Shown: in pieces, positions 14,813 through 22,770 of the stretch
How positions within the stretch are numbered: the first letter of the stretch is position 1
How the letters are laid out: each line of letters opens with the position of its first letter
Source: Alistipes sp.
Lineage (GTDB): Bacteria > Bacteroidota > Bacteroidia > Bacteroidales > Rikenellaceae
Direction: 5' to 3'
Assembly: GCA_029060215.1 (NCBI GenBank)
Contig: JAIDUK010000033.1
Location: 28,861-92,860, forward strand
Length of the DNA stretch: 64,000 bases
Translations under genes and position numbers: made by a program
Notes under the pieces: model-generated
The model's input: the letters and a program-made list of their open reading frames with translations, nothing else
The model's database searches: none
Told to the model about the DNA's origin: nothing

Positions 14813-15814
14813 GTCGGCAATCTCTTTCAGATACGAATTGAGTTTCTGATTACTCAGTACAGGCAGCAATCGACCGTCGGGCAGCGTTCCTTCGTATTTC
14901 TTCAAAAGCATTTCAGGTACTTTCAGCAGCGGCACGTTTACCGGCGTCTGCGTCTTATGTCTGTGCGTCATGATCCACAGCTTGCCGTCGAACGAGGTGC
15001 GGATATTTTCTTGGGTCAGATTCCGTACGTCGATATAGGCCAATCCCGTAAAGCACGCGAAGATAAATACGTCACGCACTTGTTCCAGCCGTACGCACGG
15101 CATCTTCTTTTGAAGAATGCGTTGCAGTTCTTCTTCGGTCAGATAGCCGCGGTCTACTTTCTTCAACCGGATGCGATAGTTGGCGAACGGATCGTTGAAG
15201 ATCCAGCCGTTGTTCTTCGCCTCGATGATAATCATGCGGAGCGTTTGCAGAAACTTGGCCGCTGTATTTTGACAGCATTGCTTTTCCGTCCGCAGATATT
15301 GTTCGAAGCTCACAAGAAACGAATGCGTTACTTCTTTCAGTGCCACATCTTTCACCCGATATTTCGTTTGAATGAACTCTTCCACTCTTCGGAAGCAGCG
15401 GTCGTATTTGCGATAAGTGGCCGCACTCTTGCTGATGCCTACCAGCTTCTGTACATCTTCGTTATGTCTGCGGAATGTTCCCAGCAGCGTTTGCTGGCGA
15501 ATCGTTATCCCTAAAAAGGCGTTACGTACCTTTTCCGCCGTTACATAGGCTTCGTATTTCTCGATTTCCCGATAGTGGTTGCGTAGGCTCGTCCGTATTT
15601 CGTCGAGCAGCGCGTTGAACTCGCGTGCGGCTTTCGTCGTGCCGAGCATCTTTTGATTCGTCGCATCCCACAGCTCCGGCTCGATGTCCAGCTTCGAGCT
15701 GAATTGTACGGATTCGCCATTAACCGAGACTCGAATCATAATGCCCGCTTTACCAGCTCTGTTTACTTGATTCTTTCGGGCATAGAAAAGAATCGTGAAT
15801 GTGCTTTTGCTCAT
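14813..15814 (-). pseudogene. Tyrosine integrase, C-terminally truncated
   Basis: The frame starts at the ATG at 15814 (MSKSTFTILFYARKNQ; upstream codons are not family-like) and has about 334 real residues. It has the SAM-like core-binding domain (around 105-200) and the first part of the catalytic domain, including YLTEEELQRIL and CFTGLAYIDVRNLTQENI. This matches Bacteroides element integrases of the IntDOT kind, in which the first catalytic Arg is often replaced. After YLKEIAD at 14813 it runs into antisense mobC and ends at 14609. The expected HxxR block and the nucleophile tyrosine are missing, so it should be inactive. Excision would need an enzyme in trans. Confidence 0.9.
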
Positions 15815-15947
15815 AATACCTCTCGTTTTGTTCCCGCCGGGCGATTTCTGTAACGAATCGCTGCCGGCAAAGAACCGGTTAATAATTGGTTTATGAGCAG
15901 ACACTGTCAGGACAATAGGCGACAAATCAGCGACTTGCATCGTAAAT

Positions 15948-15992
15948 CGTTACTAAAATCCCAAAGCCGTTTTAGTAACGGTTTTAGTAACG
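15948..15992. repeat. Integrase-site-like repeats near the element end
   Basis: GTTTTAGTAACG occurs twice in direct tandem (15969-15980 and 15981-15992), with an inverted copy CGTTACTAAAA at 15948-15958. Such clustered repeats between an integrase gene and a tRNA are typical of recombinase arm or core sites, so this may mark attR. The exact crossover cannot be fixed without the other end. Confidence 0.5.
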
Positions 15993-16050
15993 CGACTTTG
16001 TCCGAACGGGGCTTTTTCGTGTCTTCCGGATGTCCGAGAGAAGAAAACGA

Positions 16051-16082
16051 AAATCCCGCAAAACCTTGATTTTGCGGGATTT
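16051..16082 (-). terminator. Terminator downstream of tRNA-Ala
   Basis: AAATCCCGCAAAA (16051-16063) pairs with TTTTGCGGGATTT (16070-16082) across a 6-nt loop, a 13-bp stem. It lies 35 bp beyond the tRNA 3' end and is followed on the minus strand by CGTTTTCTTCTC. Confidence 0.65.
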
Positions 16083-16117
16083 GTCTTTGATTGGCTCCGA
16101 TTTGTCTCGGATCGAAG

Positions 16118-16191
<74 letters not shown>

Positions 16192-16201
16192 GTTGCGAGT
16201 G

Positions 16202-16232
16202 CAAAGGTAAGACGAATTTTTGAAAAACCAAA
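16202..16232 (-). promoter_or_regulatory. Promoter of tRNA-Ala
   Basis: On the minus strand TACCTTTG (16202-16209) matches the Bacteroidota -7 motif TAnnTTTG, and TTTG (16229-16232) lies 19 bp upstream. The predicted start is within a few bases of the tRNA 5' end. Confidence 0.65.
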
Positions 16233-16314
16233 CGAAGCGGCGAAAACTTTGCGGTTGCAGGGGAAAATATTCCGAAAAACCGGTGTGCAGGCTGCGGAGA
16301 TGCTGCGCAAAAAG

Positions 16315-16342
16315 ACGCCACCGTCCATACAGGCGGTGGCGT
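16315..16342 (-). terminator. Terminator of the korAB operon
   Basis: ACGCCACCG (16315-16323) pairs with CGGTGGCGT (16334-16342). On the minus strand the hairpin is followed by CTTTTTGCGC. It lies 28 bp after the korB stop. Confidence 0.75.
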
Positions 16343-16370
16343 GGGTGCTGGTTGTGTGCGGAATCGGCCG

Positions 16371-17399
16371 TTACACTTCCCATGTGGCGCCGGAGCGCAG
16401 CAGGTCGTCGACGCAACGGATTTTCGATGCAGCTTTCACTTCTTCGACCTGCCGTTCGACCGCCAAGTCGTAGACCGCGTCATCTTCGACAGTGCGGATG
16501 ACCCCCACAGCTACGGGGTAGTCGGGGTATTTCATGGCGGCGAGCATCGAGTGCAGCGTGGTGTCGCGTTCGTGGGCGTCGTGCGTCAGTACGTTGTCGA
16601 GCGTGTAGCCGTCTTGTCCCACGGTCACGACCTTGAGTTTCATGTTCTCGAAGACGAGGCCTTTTTCGTTGTTTGCGCCGAAAAGCATCTTCTCGCCGTG
16701 GCGCAGCGTAATGGTATGCTCGGCGCGCGTGGCTTTGTCGGCGGCGAATGCGGCGTGGGTCTTGTCGTTGAATATCACGCAGTTCTGCAACACCTCGACT
16801 ACCGACATGCCCTTGTGCAGCGCCGCGGCCACCATGCACTCCTTGGAGAGGTTCGCTTCCATGTCGATCGAGCGGGCGAAGAACGTGCCCTTGGCGCCGA
16901 TGACCAGTTCGCCCGGGTTGAACGGCTTCTCGACCGTGCCGTAGGGCGAAGTCTTGGTGATCTTGCCCAGCTTCGAGGTGGGCGAGTACTGGCCTTTGGT
17001 CAGACCGTAGATTTCGTTGTTGAACAGAATCACGTTGAGGTCGACGTTGCGGCGGATGGCGTGGATGAAGTGGTTGCCGCCGATGGCCAGCGAATCGCCG
17101 TCGCCGGTGGTCACCCACACCGCCAGCCGCGGGTTGGCTACCTTGACGCCCGTGGCCACTGCGTTGGCGCGCCCGTGGACGGAGTGGAAGCCGAAGGTCT
17201 TCATGTAGTAGATGAAGCGCGATGAGCAGCCGATGCCCGAGACGAACGTAAAGAGGTTGTGGGGCGTGTCGGTGCGGTCGGCCACTTCGGGCAGGGCGCG
17301 CTGCACGGCGTTCAGAATGGCATGGTCGCCGCAGCCGGGGCACCAGCGCACCTCCTGATCGCTTTTGAAATCGGCCGGAGTATATTTGTAGTCTGCCAT
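16371..17399 (-). CDS. korB: 2-oxoacid:ferredoxin oxidoreductase, beta subunit
   Basis: A 342-residue TPP-binding subunit. CPGCG lies at residues 20-24, the TPP/Mg motif GDGDS at 99-103, and its NN partner in ILFNNEIYGLT at about 125-129. With KorA it oxidatively decarboxylates a 2-oxoacid, probably 2-oxoglutarate, to the CoA thioester, passing electrons to ferredoxin, a reaction used by anaerobes in the reductive or split TCA pathway. It follows korA by 4 bp. The exact 2-oxoacid (2-oxoglutarate or a branched acid) cannot be told from the sequence; no KorC/D gene lies nearby because gamma is fused to KorA. Confidence 0.88.
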   Translation of the reverse strand: MADYKYTPADFKSDQEVRWCPGCGDHAILNAVQRALPEVADRTDTPHNLFTFVSGIGCSSRFIYYMKTFGFHSVHGRANAVATGVKVANPRLAVWVTTGDGDSLAIGGNHFIHAIRRNVDLNVILFNNEIYGLTKGQYSPTSKLGKITKTSPYGTVEKPFNPGELVIGAKGTFFARSIDMEANLSKECMVAAALHKGMSVVEVLQNCVIFNDKTHAAFAADKATRAEHTITLRHGEKMLFGANNEKGLVFENMKLKVVTVGQDGYTLDNVLTHDAHERDTTLHSMLAAMKYPDYPVAVGVIRTVEDDAVYDLAVERQVEEVKAASKIRCVDDLLRSGATWEV

Positions 17400-17403
17400 A
17401 GCT

Positions 17404-19248
17404 TTACTTCAGTAAGGATTCGAATTTCTGTTTGAGTTCGACCACCGTGAACGGCTGGCCTTCGCACTTGTTGAACTGTTCGTAGCTGAACTTCTGGAGC
17501 TGCTGGCGCAGGTAGGCGGCGAATTGTCCTTCGTTCAGTTCGCATACGACGATGCGGCGGAACCGGGAGAAGATCTCTTCTACACCGTGGGGCAGCGGGT
17601 TGATGTAGTTGAAATGGCAGAGCGAGACGCGTTTGCCCTCGCGGCGCATTTCGTCGACGGCGTTTTGCAGATGGCCGCGCGTGCCGCCCCAGCCCACGAC
17701 CAGCAGGTCGCCCTCGGCATCGCCGTAGACCTCTTGCCGGGGGATGTAGTCGGCCGCTTTGGCGACTTTGGCCGCACGGGTCGACACCATCTTCTGGTGG
17801 TTGGCCGGGTCGTGCGAGATGCACCCTTTCACGCAGTCCTTTTCCAGTCCGCCCACACGGTGCTCCAACCCGGGTTTGCCGGGGAACGCCCAGCCGCGGG
17901 CGAGTTTTTCGTTGCGTACGTAGGGCATGAATCCGCCCTCGGGCGCCTCGTCGACGATCGGCGGGCAGATGGCGGGGAAGTCTTTCATTTGCGGGATGCG
18001 CCACGGCTCGGAGCCGTTGGCGATGAATCCGTCGGTGAGCAGCACCACGGGCGTCATGTGTTCCATGGCCAGCCGCCCGGCTTCGAATGCGAAGCGGAAG
18101 CAGTCGCTCGGCGACGATGCGGCGACGACGATGACCGGACACTCGCCGTTGCGGCCGTAGAGCGCCTGCTGGAGATCGCTCTGCTCGGTCTTGGTCGGCA
18201 GACCCGTCGAGGGGCCGCCGCGCTGCACGTCGACCACCACCAGCGGCAGTTCGGTCATGACGGCCAGACCCAGCGCCTCGCTCTTGAGCGAAAGGCCGGG
18301 GCCCGAGGTGGTCGTTACGGCGAAGTTGCCGGCGAAAGCGGCGCCGATGGCGGTGCAGATGCCTGCGATTTCGTCTTCGGCCTGTACGGTCTTCACCCCG
18401 AGGTCCTTGCGCTTGGCCAGTTCTTCGAGAATGACCGTGGCGGGCGTGATAGGGTAGGAGCCGCAGAAGAGCGGCAGTCCGGCTTTCTCGGCGGCGGCGC
18501 AAAGGCCCCACGCCGTGGCCACGTTGCCGTTGATGGAGCGGTAGGTGCCTTTTTCGAGCGGGGCGGGAGCCACGCGGTAGTTGTTGGCGAATTGGTGGGT
18601 GTTGGCGGCGTAGTTGTAGCCCGCCTTGATGGCCAGTTTGTTGGCTTCGGCCACGGCGGGGTTCTTCTTGGCGAATTTGCCGTCGATATATTTGAACGCG
18701 TGTTCTTCGGGCCGGTCGAAGAGCCAGAAACAGATGCCCAGCGCGAACATGTTCTTGCACTTGACCACCGATTTGTTGTCGAGCCCCGTCTCCTTGAGCG
18801 CTTCGCGGGTCAGCGACGTGATGTCGGGCACCACGACGTTGTATTCGTCGAGCTTGAGTTCGGCCAGCGGATCGAGCGTTGCGAATCCGGCTTTGCGGAT
18901 GTGTTCTTCGGTGAGCGAATCGCCGTCGAGGATGACCGTGGCGCCCGGCTTGAGCCATTTGCGGTTGGCTTTCAGGGCGGCGGGGTTCATGGCCACCAGC
19001 ACGTCGCAATAGTCGCCGGGATTCAGTTCGCGGCGGTCGCCGAAGTGGACTTGAAAACCCGAGACGCCTGCCACGGTGCCTTGCGGGGCTCGGATTTCGG
19101 CGGGGTAGTCGGGGAAGGTCGAGATGCCGTTGCCCATCAGAGCCGAGGTGTCGGAGAAGAGCGTGCCCGTCAGCTGCATGCCGTCGCCCGAGTCGCCCGA
19201 AAAGCGGATCACGACGTCTTGCAGTTCCTGCACAGAATGCTGTTCCAT
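17404..19248 (-). CDS. korA: 2-oxoacid:ferredoxin oxidoreductase, fused gamma-alpha subunit
   Basis: A 614-residue protein. The N-terminal ~190 residues are the gamma domain, starting VVIRFSGDSGDGMQLTG, and the rest is the alpha (pyrimidine-binding) domain with the region YPITPATVILEELAKRK near 275-290 and a C-terminal transketolase-like domain. The ATG at 19248 (MEQHSVQ) is chosen over an in-frame ATG at 19287 because the -7 promoter box covers 19287-19294. It forms the first gene of a korA-korB operon. KorA binds the 2-oxoacid and CoA. It is in the usual length range and shows no damage. Confidence 0.88.
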   Translation of the reverse strand: MEQHSVQELQDVVIRFSGDSGDGMQLTGTLFSDTSALMGNGISTFPDYPAEIRAPQGTVAGVSGFQVHFGDRRELNPGDYCDVLVAMNPAALKANRKWLKPGATVILDGDSLTEEHIRKAGFATLDPLAELKLDEYNVVVPDITSLTREALKETGLDNKSVVKCKNMFALGICFWLFDRPEEHAFKYIDGKFAKKNPAVAEANKLAIKAGYNYAANTHQFANNYRVAPAPLEKGTYRSINGNVATAWGLCAAAEKAGLPLFCGSYPITPATVILEELAKRKDLGVKTVQAEDEIAGICTAIGAAFAGNFAVTTTSGPGLSLKSEALGLAVMTELPLVVVDVQRGGPSTGLPTKTEQSDLQQALYGRNGECPVIVVAASSPSDCFRFAFEAGRLAMEHMTPVVLLTDGFIANGSEPWRIPQMKDFPAICPPIVDEAPEGGFMPYVRNEKLARGWAFPGKPGLEHRVGGLEKDCVKGCISHDPANHQKMVSTRAAKVAKAADYIPRQEVYGDAEGDLLVVGWGGTRGHLQNAVDEMRREGKRVSLCHFNYINPLPHGVEEIFSRFRRIVVCELNEGQFAAYLRQQLQKFSYEQFNKCEGQPFTVVELKQKFESLLK

Positions 19249-19286
19249 GTCTTTAGTGAAGAAGGTTAGTTTTTCGTACGGATACA

Positions 19287-19294
19287 CAAATATA
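19287..19294 (-). promoter_or_regulatory. Promoter -7 box of korAB
   Basis: TATATTTG on the minus strand fits TAnnTTTG, giving a predicted start near 19280 and a leader of about 32 nt. No clear -33 TTTG box is seen. Confidence 0.5.
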
Positions 19295-19377
19295 GAAATT
19301 TATTGTTAGATTATTCACAGTCCGCAGAAATTATTTGTCTCTTCAGGCATTGTCTCTGCCCGGGCGGCAATAAAAAA

Positions 19378-19399
19378 GAGGTGCTTCGAAAAGCACCTC
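19378..19399 (-). terminator. Terminator of the kduI-kduD genes
   Basis: GAGGTGCTT (19378-19386) pairs with AAGCACCTC (19391-19399) around a CGAA loop, and a run of six T follows on the minus strand. It lies 21 bp after the kduD stop. Confidence 0.85.
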
Positions 19400-19419
19400 C
19401 GAAAGAAAAGGCTTGCCGT

Positions 19420-20214
19420 TTATTTCGGCTGCTTGCCGATGTAGGCGAGGATACCGCCGTCGACGTAGAGCACATGGCCGTTGACGAAGTTCGAGGCGTC
19501 CGAGGCGAGGAACACGGCCGGACCCATCAGATCCTCGGGCGTGCCCCAGCGTGCGGCAGGCGTCTTGGCCACGATGAACGCATCGAACGGATGGCGCGAG
19601 CCGTCGGGCTGCTTTTCGCGCAGGGGCGCGGTCTGCGGCGTGGCGATGTAGCCCGGGCCGATGCCGTTGCACTGGATGTTGTATTCGCCGTACTCCGAAG
19701 CGATGTTGCGCGTGAGCATCTTCAGACCGCCTTTGGCTGCGGCGTAGGCCGATACGGTCTCGCGGCCCAGCTCGGACATCATCGAGCAGATGTTGATGAT
19801 CTTGCCGTGGCCTTTCTTGATCATCGACGGTATGACGGCCTTCGATACGATGAACGGGCCGTTGAGGTCGATGTCGATCACTTGGCGGAACTCGGCGGCC
19901 GTCATCTCGTGCATGGGGATGCGTTTGATGATGCCGGCGTTGTTGACCAGAATGTCGATCGTGCCGACTTCCTTTTCGATCTGCGCCACGAGGGCGTTGA
20001 CCTGTTCTTCGTTCGTTACGTCGCAGACGTAGCCGTGGGCTTCGATGCCTTCGGCCTTATAGGCTTCCAGCCCTTTGTCCACCAGTTCCTGTTTGATGTC
20101 GTTGAAGACGATTTTGGCGCCTTGGCGCGCGAATGCCGTGGCCAGCGCGAATCCGATGCCGTAGGAGGCGCCCGTTACGAGCGCGACCTTGCCTTCCAAA
20201 GAAAAGTTTACCAT
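19420..20214 (-). CDS. kduD: 2-dehydro-3-deoxy-D-gluconate 5-dehydrogenase (SDR)
   Basis: A 264-residue short-chain dehydrogenase. The cofactor motif TGASYGIG lies at 14-21, NNAG at 91-94, and the catalytic triad is S144, Y157 and K161 (YAAAK). The sequence alone would also fit gluconate 5-dehydrogenase. The kduI gene 144 bp upstream in the same direction decides for KduD, which reduces 2,5-diketo-3-deoxygluconate to KDG with NAD(P)H in the breakdown of unsaturated uronates from pectin or glycosaminoglycans. The gap to kduI is filled by a repeat-like insert, so the two may be joined on one transcript. It is full length. Confidence 0.82.
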   Translation of the reverse strand: MVNFSLEGKVALVTGASYGIGFALATAFARQGAKIVFNDIKQELVDKGLEAYKAEGIEAHGYVCDVTNEEQVNALVAQIEKEVGTIDILVNNAGIIKRIPMHEMTAAEFRQVIDIDLNGPFIVSKAVIPSMIKKGHGKIINICSMMSELGRETVSAYAAAKGGLKMLTRNIASEYGEYNIQCNGIGPGYIATPQTAPLREKQPDGSRHPFDAFIVAKTPAARWGTPEDLMGPAVFLASDASNFVNGHVLYVDGGILAYIGKQPK

Positions 20215-20227
20215 TTTTATAAGGTGA

Positions 20228-20352
20228 AAAGTTAAATGTTAAAGGTGAACTTTGCGATTAAGCCGAGGGCAGAGATTGCCGTAAGCGAGTTCTGCCGAGC
20301 AGGAGCAAAGTCAAACCCCATCAAGGGGGATTGAAAGTTAAATATTAAAGGT
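20228..20352. repeat. Structured repeat insert between kduI and kduD
   Basis: AAAGTTAAATGTTAAAGGT (20228-20246) recurs with one change at 20334-20352 as a direct repeat. The 87 bp between contain ACTTTGC and GGCAGA facing TCTGCC and GCAAAGT, so they can fold into a long hairpin. This is the form of a miniature insertion with flanking direct repeats, but could also be an intergenic repeat family. Confidence 0.5.
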
Positions 20353-20358
20353 ACCTGC

Positions 20359-21201
20359 CTATTTCAAGTCCGTAATCTTCGAGAAGTCCTGATCGCCGTA
20401 ATCGAGATTCTCGCCGCCCATGCCCCAGATGAAGGTGTAGTTGTGCGTGGCTGCGGCGCTGTGGATCGACCATTCGGGCGAGAGCACGGCCTGATCGCCC
20501 TTCATCCAGATGTGGCGCGTCTCCTCGACCTCGCCCATCAGGTGGCATACGGCGTGTTCCTCGGGCACCTCGAAGTAGAAGTAGGCTTCCATGCGGCGCG
20601 AGTGCACGTGGGCAGGCATGGTGTTCCACACGCTGCCCGGCAGCAGCTCGGTCATGCCCATCTGCAGCTGGCACGTGGGCAGCACTTGGTTGACCAGCAT
20701 CTTGTTGATGTTGCGGTCGTTCGAGCCTTCGAGCGAACCCATGCGCACCACTACGGCGTCGGATTTCGTCACCTTGCGGTCGGGGTAGGTGCAGTGGGCT
20801 GTCGTCGAATTGAAGTAGAACTTGGCCGGGTGCTGCGGGTCTGCGCTCTCGAAAGTCACCTCGCGGTCGCCCGCACCGAGGTAGAGGGCTTCCTTGTAGT
20901 CGAGTTCGAAGACGGTGTCGCCCGACTTCACGCGGCCCTTGCCGCCGACGTTGAAGATGCCCATTTCGCGGCGCGTGAGGAAATGCGGCGCCTTGAGCGG
21001 GTCGATGGCTTCGAGTGCCAGCGTTTCGTGCACCGGCATGGCGCCGCCCACGATCATGCGGTCGTACATCGAGTAGACCATGTTCACCTCGTCGGCCGCA
21101 AAGACCTTTTCGATCAGGAAGTCGCGGCGCAGGCGCGCGGTGTCGTAGTGCTTCGCATCTTCGGGATGCGCAGCATAGCGGATTTCGTAGTTGGTTTTCA
21201 T
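20359..21201 (-). CDS. kduI: 5-keto 4-deoxyuronate isomerase
   Basis: A 280-residue cupin isomerase. The start at 21201 (MKTNYEIRYAAHPEDAKHYD) is the family start; the open frame upstream is a shadow. The zinc-binding histidines fit MPAHVHSRRMEAYFYF (HxH and E) around 200-215, with a further His near GEVEETRHIW. It converts 5-keto-4-deoxyuronate (DKI) to DKII, the step before KduD, so the pair handles unsaturated uronates made by polysaccharide lyases. It is preceded by a promoter and an ExuR/UxuR-like operator. It is complete. Confidence 0.92.
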   Translation of the reverse strand: MKTNYEIRYAAHPEDAKHYDTARLRRDFLIEKVFAADEVNMVYSMYDRMIVGGAMPVHETLALEAIDPLKAPHFLTRREMGIFNVGGKGRVKSGDTVFELDYKEALYLGAGDREVTFESADPQHPAKFYFNSTTAHCTYPDRKVTKSDAVVVRMGSLEGSNDRNINKMLVNQVLPTCQLQMGMTELLPGSVWNTMPAHVHSRRMEAYFYFEVPEEHAVCHLMGEVEETRHIWMKGDQAVLSPEWSIHSAAATHNYTFIWGMGGENLDYGDQDFSKITDLK

Positions 21202-21273
21202 AACTGTATGCAGGTAATTCGGTTGCGTTTCGGGGTTGCCGGCCGTCGGCTTCGGCAATCGGTTGGCGGATCG

Positions 21274-21289
21274 AATTGGTAGACCAATT
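21274..21289 (-). promoter_or_regulatory. GntR-type (ExuR/UxuR-like) operator of kduI
   Basis: AATTGGTAGACCAATT is a palindrome with arms AATTGGT/ACCAATT. It differs at only one base from the E. coli ExuR/UxuR consensus AATTGGTATACCAATT. It lies just after the predicted kduI start site, where a bound repressor would block the gene. The regulator gene is not in the window. Confidence 0.65.
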
Positions 21290-21303
21290 ATTTTCAATCT
21301 ATG

Positions 21304-21311
21304 CAAAGATA
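21304..21311 (-). promoter_or_regulatory. Promoter -7 box of kduI
   Basis: TATCTTTG on the minus strand matches the Bacteroidota -7 motif; the predicted start is near 21297, about 95 nt before the start codon. Confidence 0.65.
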
Positions 21312-21496
21312 GGAAAAAATAATTACAAATTCCGAATTCGCAGTCGTTTTTCTCGATTATGCGTTTGGCCATGCTGACGCTCCGGGTTCCGTACGTGCCG
21401 ACGGTTTCGGCCGGAGTTCCGGTGCGCACGGCCCGGCTGTCCCTTTTCCCCGGCAGGCGTTCCGCGCTCCGAGATTCGAATGCCTGCGGCCGGGGG

Positions 21497-22168
21497 CTAC
21501 CGCATGGAATTCATGCGGATCGAGGCCTTGACCAGCGCCAGCGCCCGGATGCGGCCCACGGCCACTTCCTTGTCGGCGTGGTGGGGGTTCTGGCTCACCA
21601 GCTTCACATAGCCCTCGCGGTCGGATTTCTGAATGTATTTCACCGTCACGTATTCCTCGCCGTCGATGTCGATCGAAAGCAGGTACATGTCGCCCCAGAA
21701 GATGTCGTTGAGGTCGCTGAGTTGTTTGTAGAGCACGATGTCGCCGCTCTTGAGCAGGGGGTACATCGAATCGCCTACTATATATATGGCCCCGTCGCAT
21801 TTGGGCAGGTTGGGGATGTGGATGAAGTTGACGGGTTTGGCCTGCGCCCGGTCGGTGAAGAGCGGCACCAGCCCCGCCGTTCCCTCGATCGAGTAGAGCG
21901 GCACGCTCTGCATCGGCAGCGAGTTGTCGGTGCGGTGCATGTAGGCCGTCAGGTCGGGTTCGGCATTGAACATCGCGCCGCGGCCGCATTCGAGCCACTC
22001 CGGATTGACGTTCAATTCTTGTACAAGGATGTGGCGGTTGCGCGACGACAGACCCGTCTTGCCGGTCTCGATCATCGAAAGGGCCGCTTTGCCGATGCCA
22101 AGTCGCTGTGCAAGTTGTTCTTGGGTCATTCCGAGCTGCTTGCGTATCATTTTTACCCGTTCGTTCAT
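21497..22168 (-). CDS. XRE/S24 phage-type repressor
   Basis: A 223-residue repressor. Residues 1-60 form a Cro/CI-type helix-turn-helix (KQLGMTQEQLAQRLGIGKAALSMIETGK). Residues 90-220 form an S24/LexA-like domain with the active serine S134 in GDSMYPLL, the lysine K177 in VTVKYIQ, and a candidate cleavage bond at A98-G99 in EGTAGLV. Such proteins keep a prophage silent and cut themselves in response to RecA filaments. It is divergent from the hypothetical gene and the terminase, in the arrangement of a lysogeny switch. The residues for self-cleavage are all there, so damage response is expected but not shown. Confidence 0.85.
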   Translation of the reverse strand: MNERVKMIRKQLGMTQEQLAQRLGIGKAALSMIETGKTGLSSRNRHILVQELNVNPEWLECGRGAMFNAEPDLTAYMHRTDNSLPMQSVPLYSIEGTAGLVPLFTDRAQAKPVNFIHIPNLPKCDGAIYIVGDSMYPLLKSGDIVLYKQLSDLNDIFWGDMYLLSIDIDGEEYVTVKYIQKSDREGYVKLVSQNPHHADKEVAVGRIRALALVKASIRMNSMR

Positions 22169-22195
22169 GGCTGTTCTATCGGAAAATATTATAAT

Positions 22196-22258
22196 AAAAA
22201 ATTGTATTTTCTGGTATCGAAATTCAATTTTTGAATATATCTTTGCCTTGCAAAGTTA
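22196..22258. promoter_or_regulatory. Divergent promoters and operator of the S24 repressor module
   Basis: Plus-strand TATCTTTG (22238-22245) and minus-strand TAACTTTG (22251-22258) are back-to-back -7 boxes. Together they form an inverted repeat CTTTGC/GCAAAG. Upstream, AAAAATTG (22196-22203) and CAATTTTT (22225-22232) form an 8-bp inverted repeat, and TTCAA/TTGAA (22223-22235) a shorter one. These are likely repressor sites. Confidence 0.55.
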
Positions 22259-22313
22259 AGCAATTTATTCTTTCGTGCAAATCCACTCTTCAAAAAACCT
22301 TTCATTTTCCGTT

Positions 22314-22607
22314 ATGTATCCGGTTTCAACTGAATTTTACAGGCAGGTGGCGGCCCGTCTCTCGGAAGCTGTCGGGGGCCGCGGTTATTATTCCGGGTCG
22401 ATCGAGGGCGAGACGTCGGGCGCCGCGTGGCGCCTGACGGTTTCGGTCATCGTCTATCGCAGCCGCCTCTCGCAGCCCGAGGGCGTTTCCGAGCCCGTTT
22501 CCGACTTCGTGCCCGTGTGGTGGGAGTTCCATACTTTCGTCGACGGCAGTGAGCTGCTCAACGATTTTTCGTTCGCCCGCCTGCGCGAAATCGTTAAAAA
22601 TCAATAG
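22314..22607 (+). CDS. Conserved-looking hypothetical protein next to terminase
   Basis: A 97-residue protein if the ATG at 22314 (MYPVSTEFYRQ) is used; the frame is open from 22275 as well. It has no signal peptide or membrane segment. The sequence has a compact alpha/beta look: an N-terminal helix (FYRQVAARLSEAV), then strands such as AWRLTVSVIVYRS and VPVWWEFHTFV, and a C-terminal helix LNDFSFARLREIVKN. It starts about 70 bp after a -7 box and precedes the terminase, so it may be a phage-module gene. I do not recognise the family. Confidence 0.6.
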   Translation: MYPVSTEFYRQVAARLSEAVGGRGYYSGSIEGETSGAAWRLTVSVIVYRSRLSQPEGVSEPVSDFVPVWWEFHTFVDGSELLNDFSFARLREIVKNQ

Positions 22608-22770
22608 TCGGCAACGGTCGGGCGGCTTCTCCGACCCGCGATAAAATCGATCGTTCGCTTCTCATCTTGTCTGAGTTCCGGCTTTTTCCCGCCTTTCGGG
22701 TGCGGCGCCGCCCGCCGGAATTCTTCACTCCGAACCCGCCCGCCGCGGCGCCGCGCATCGGGTTCGACCC

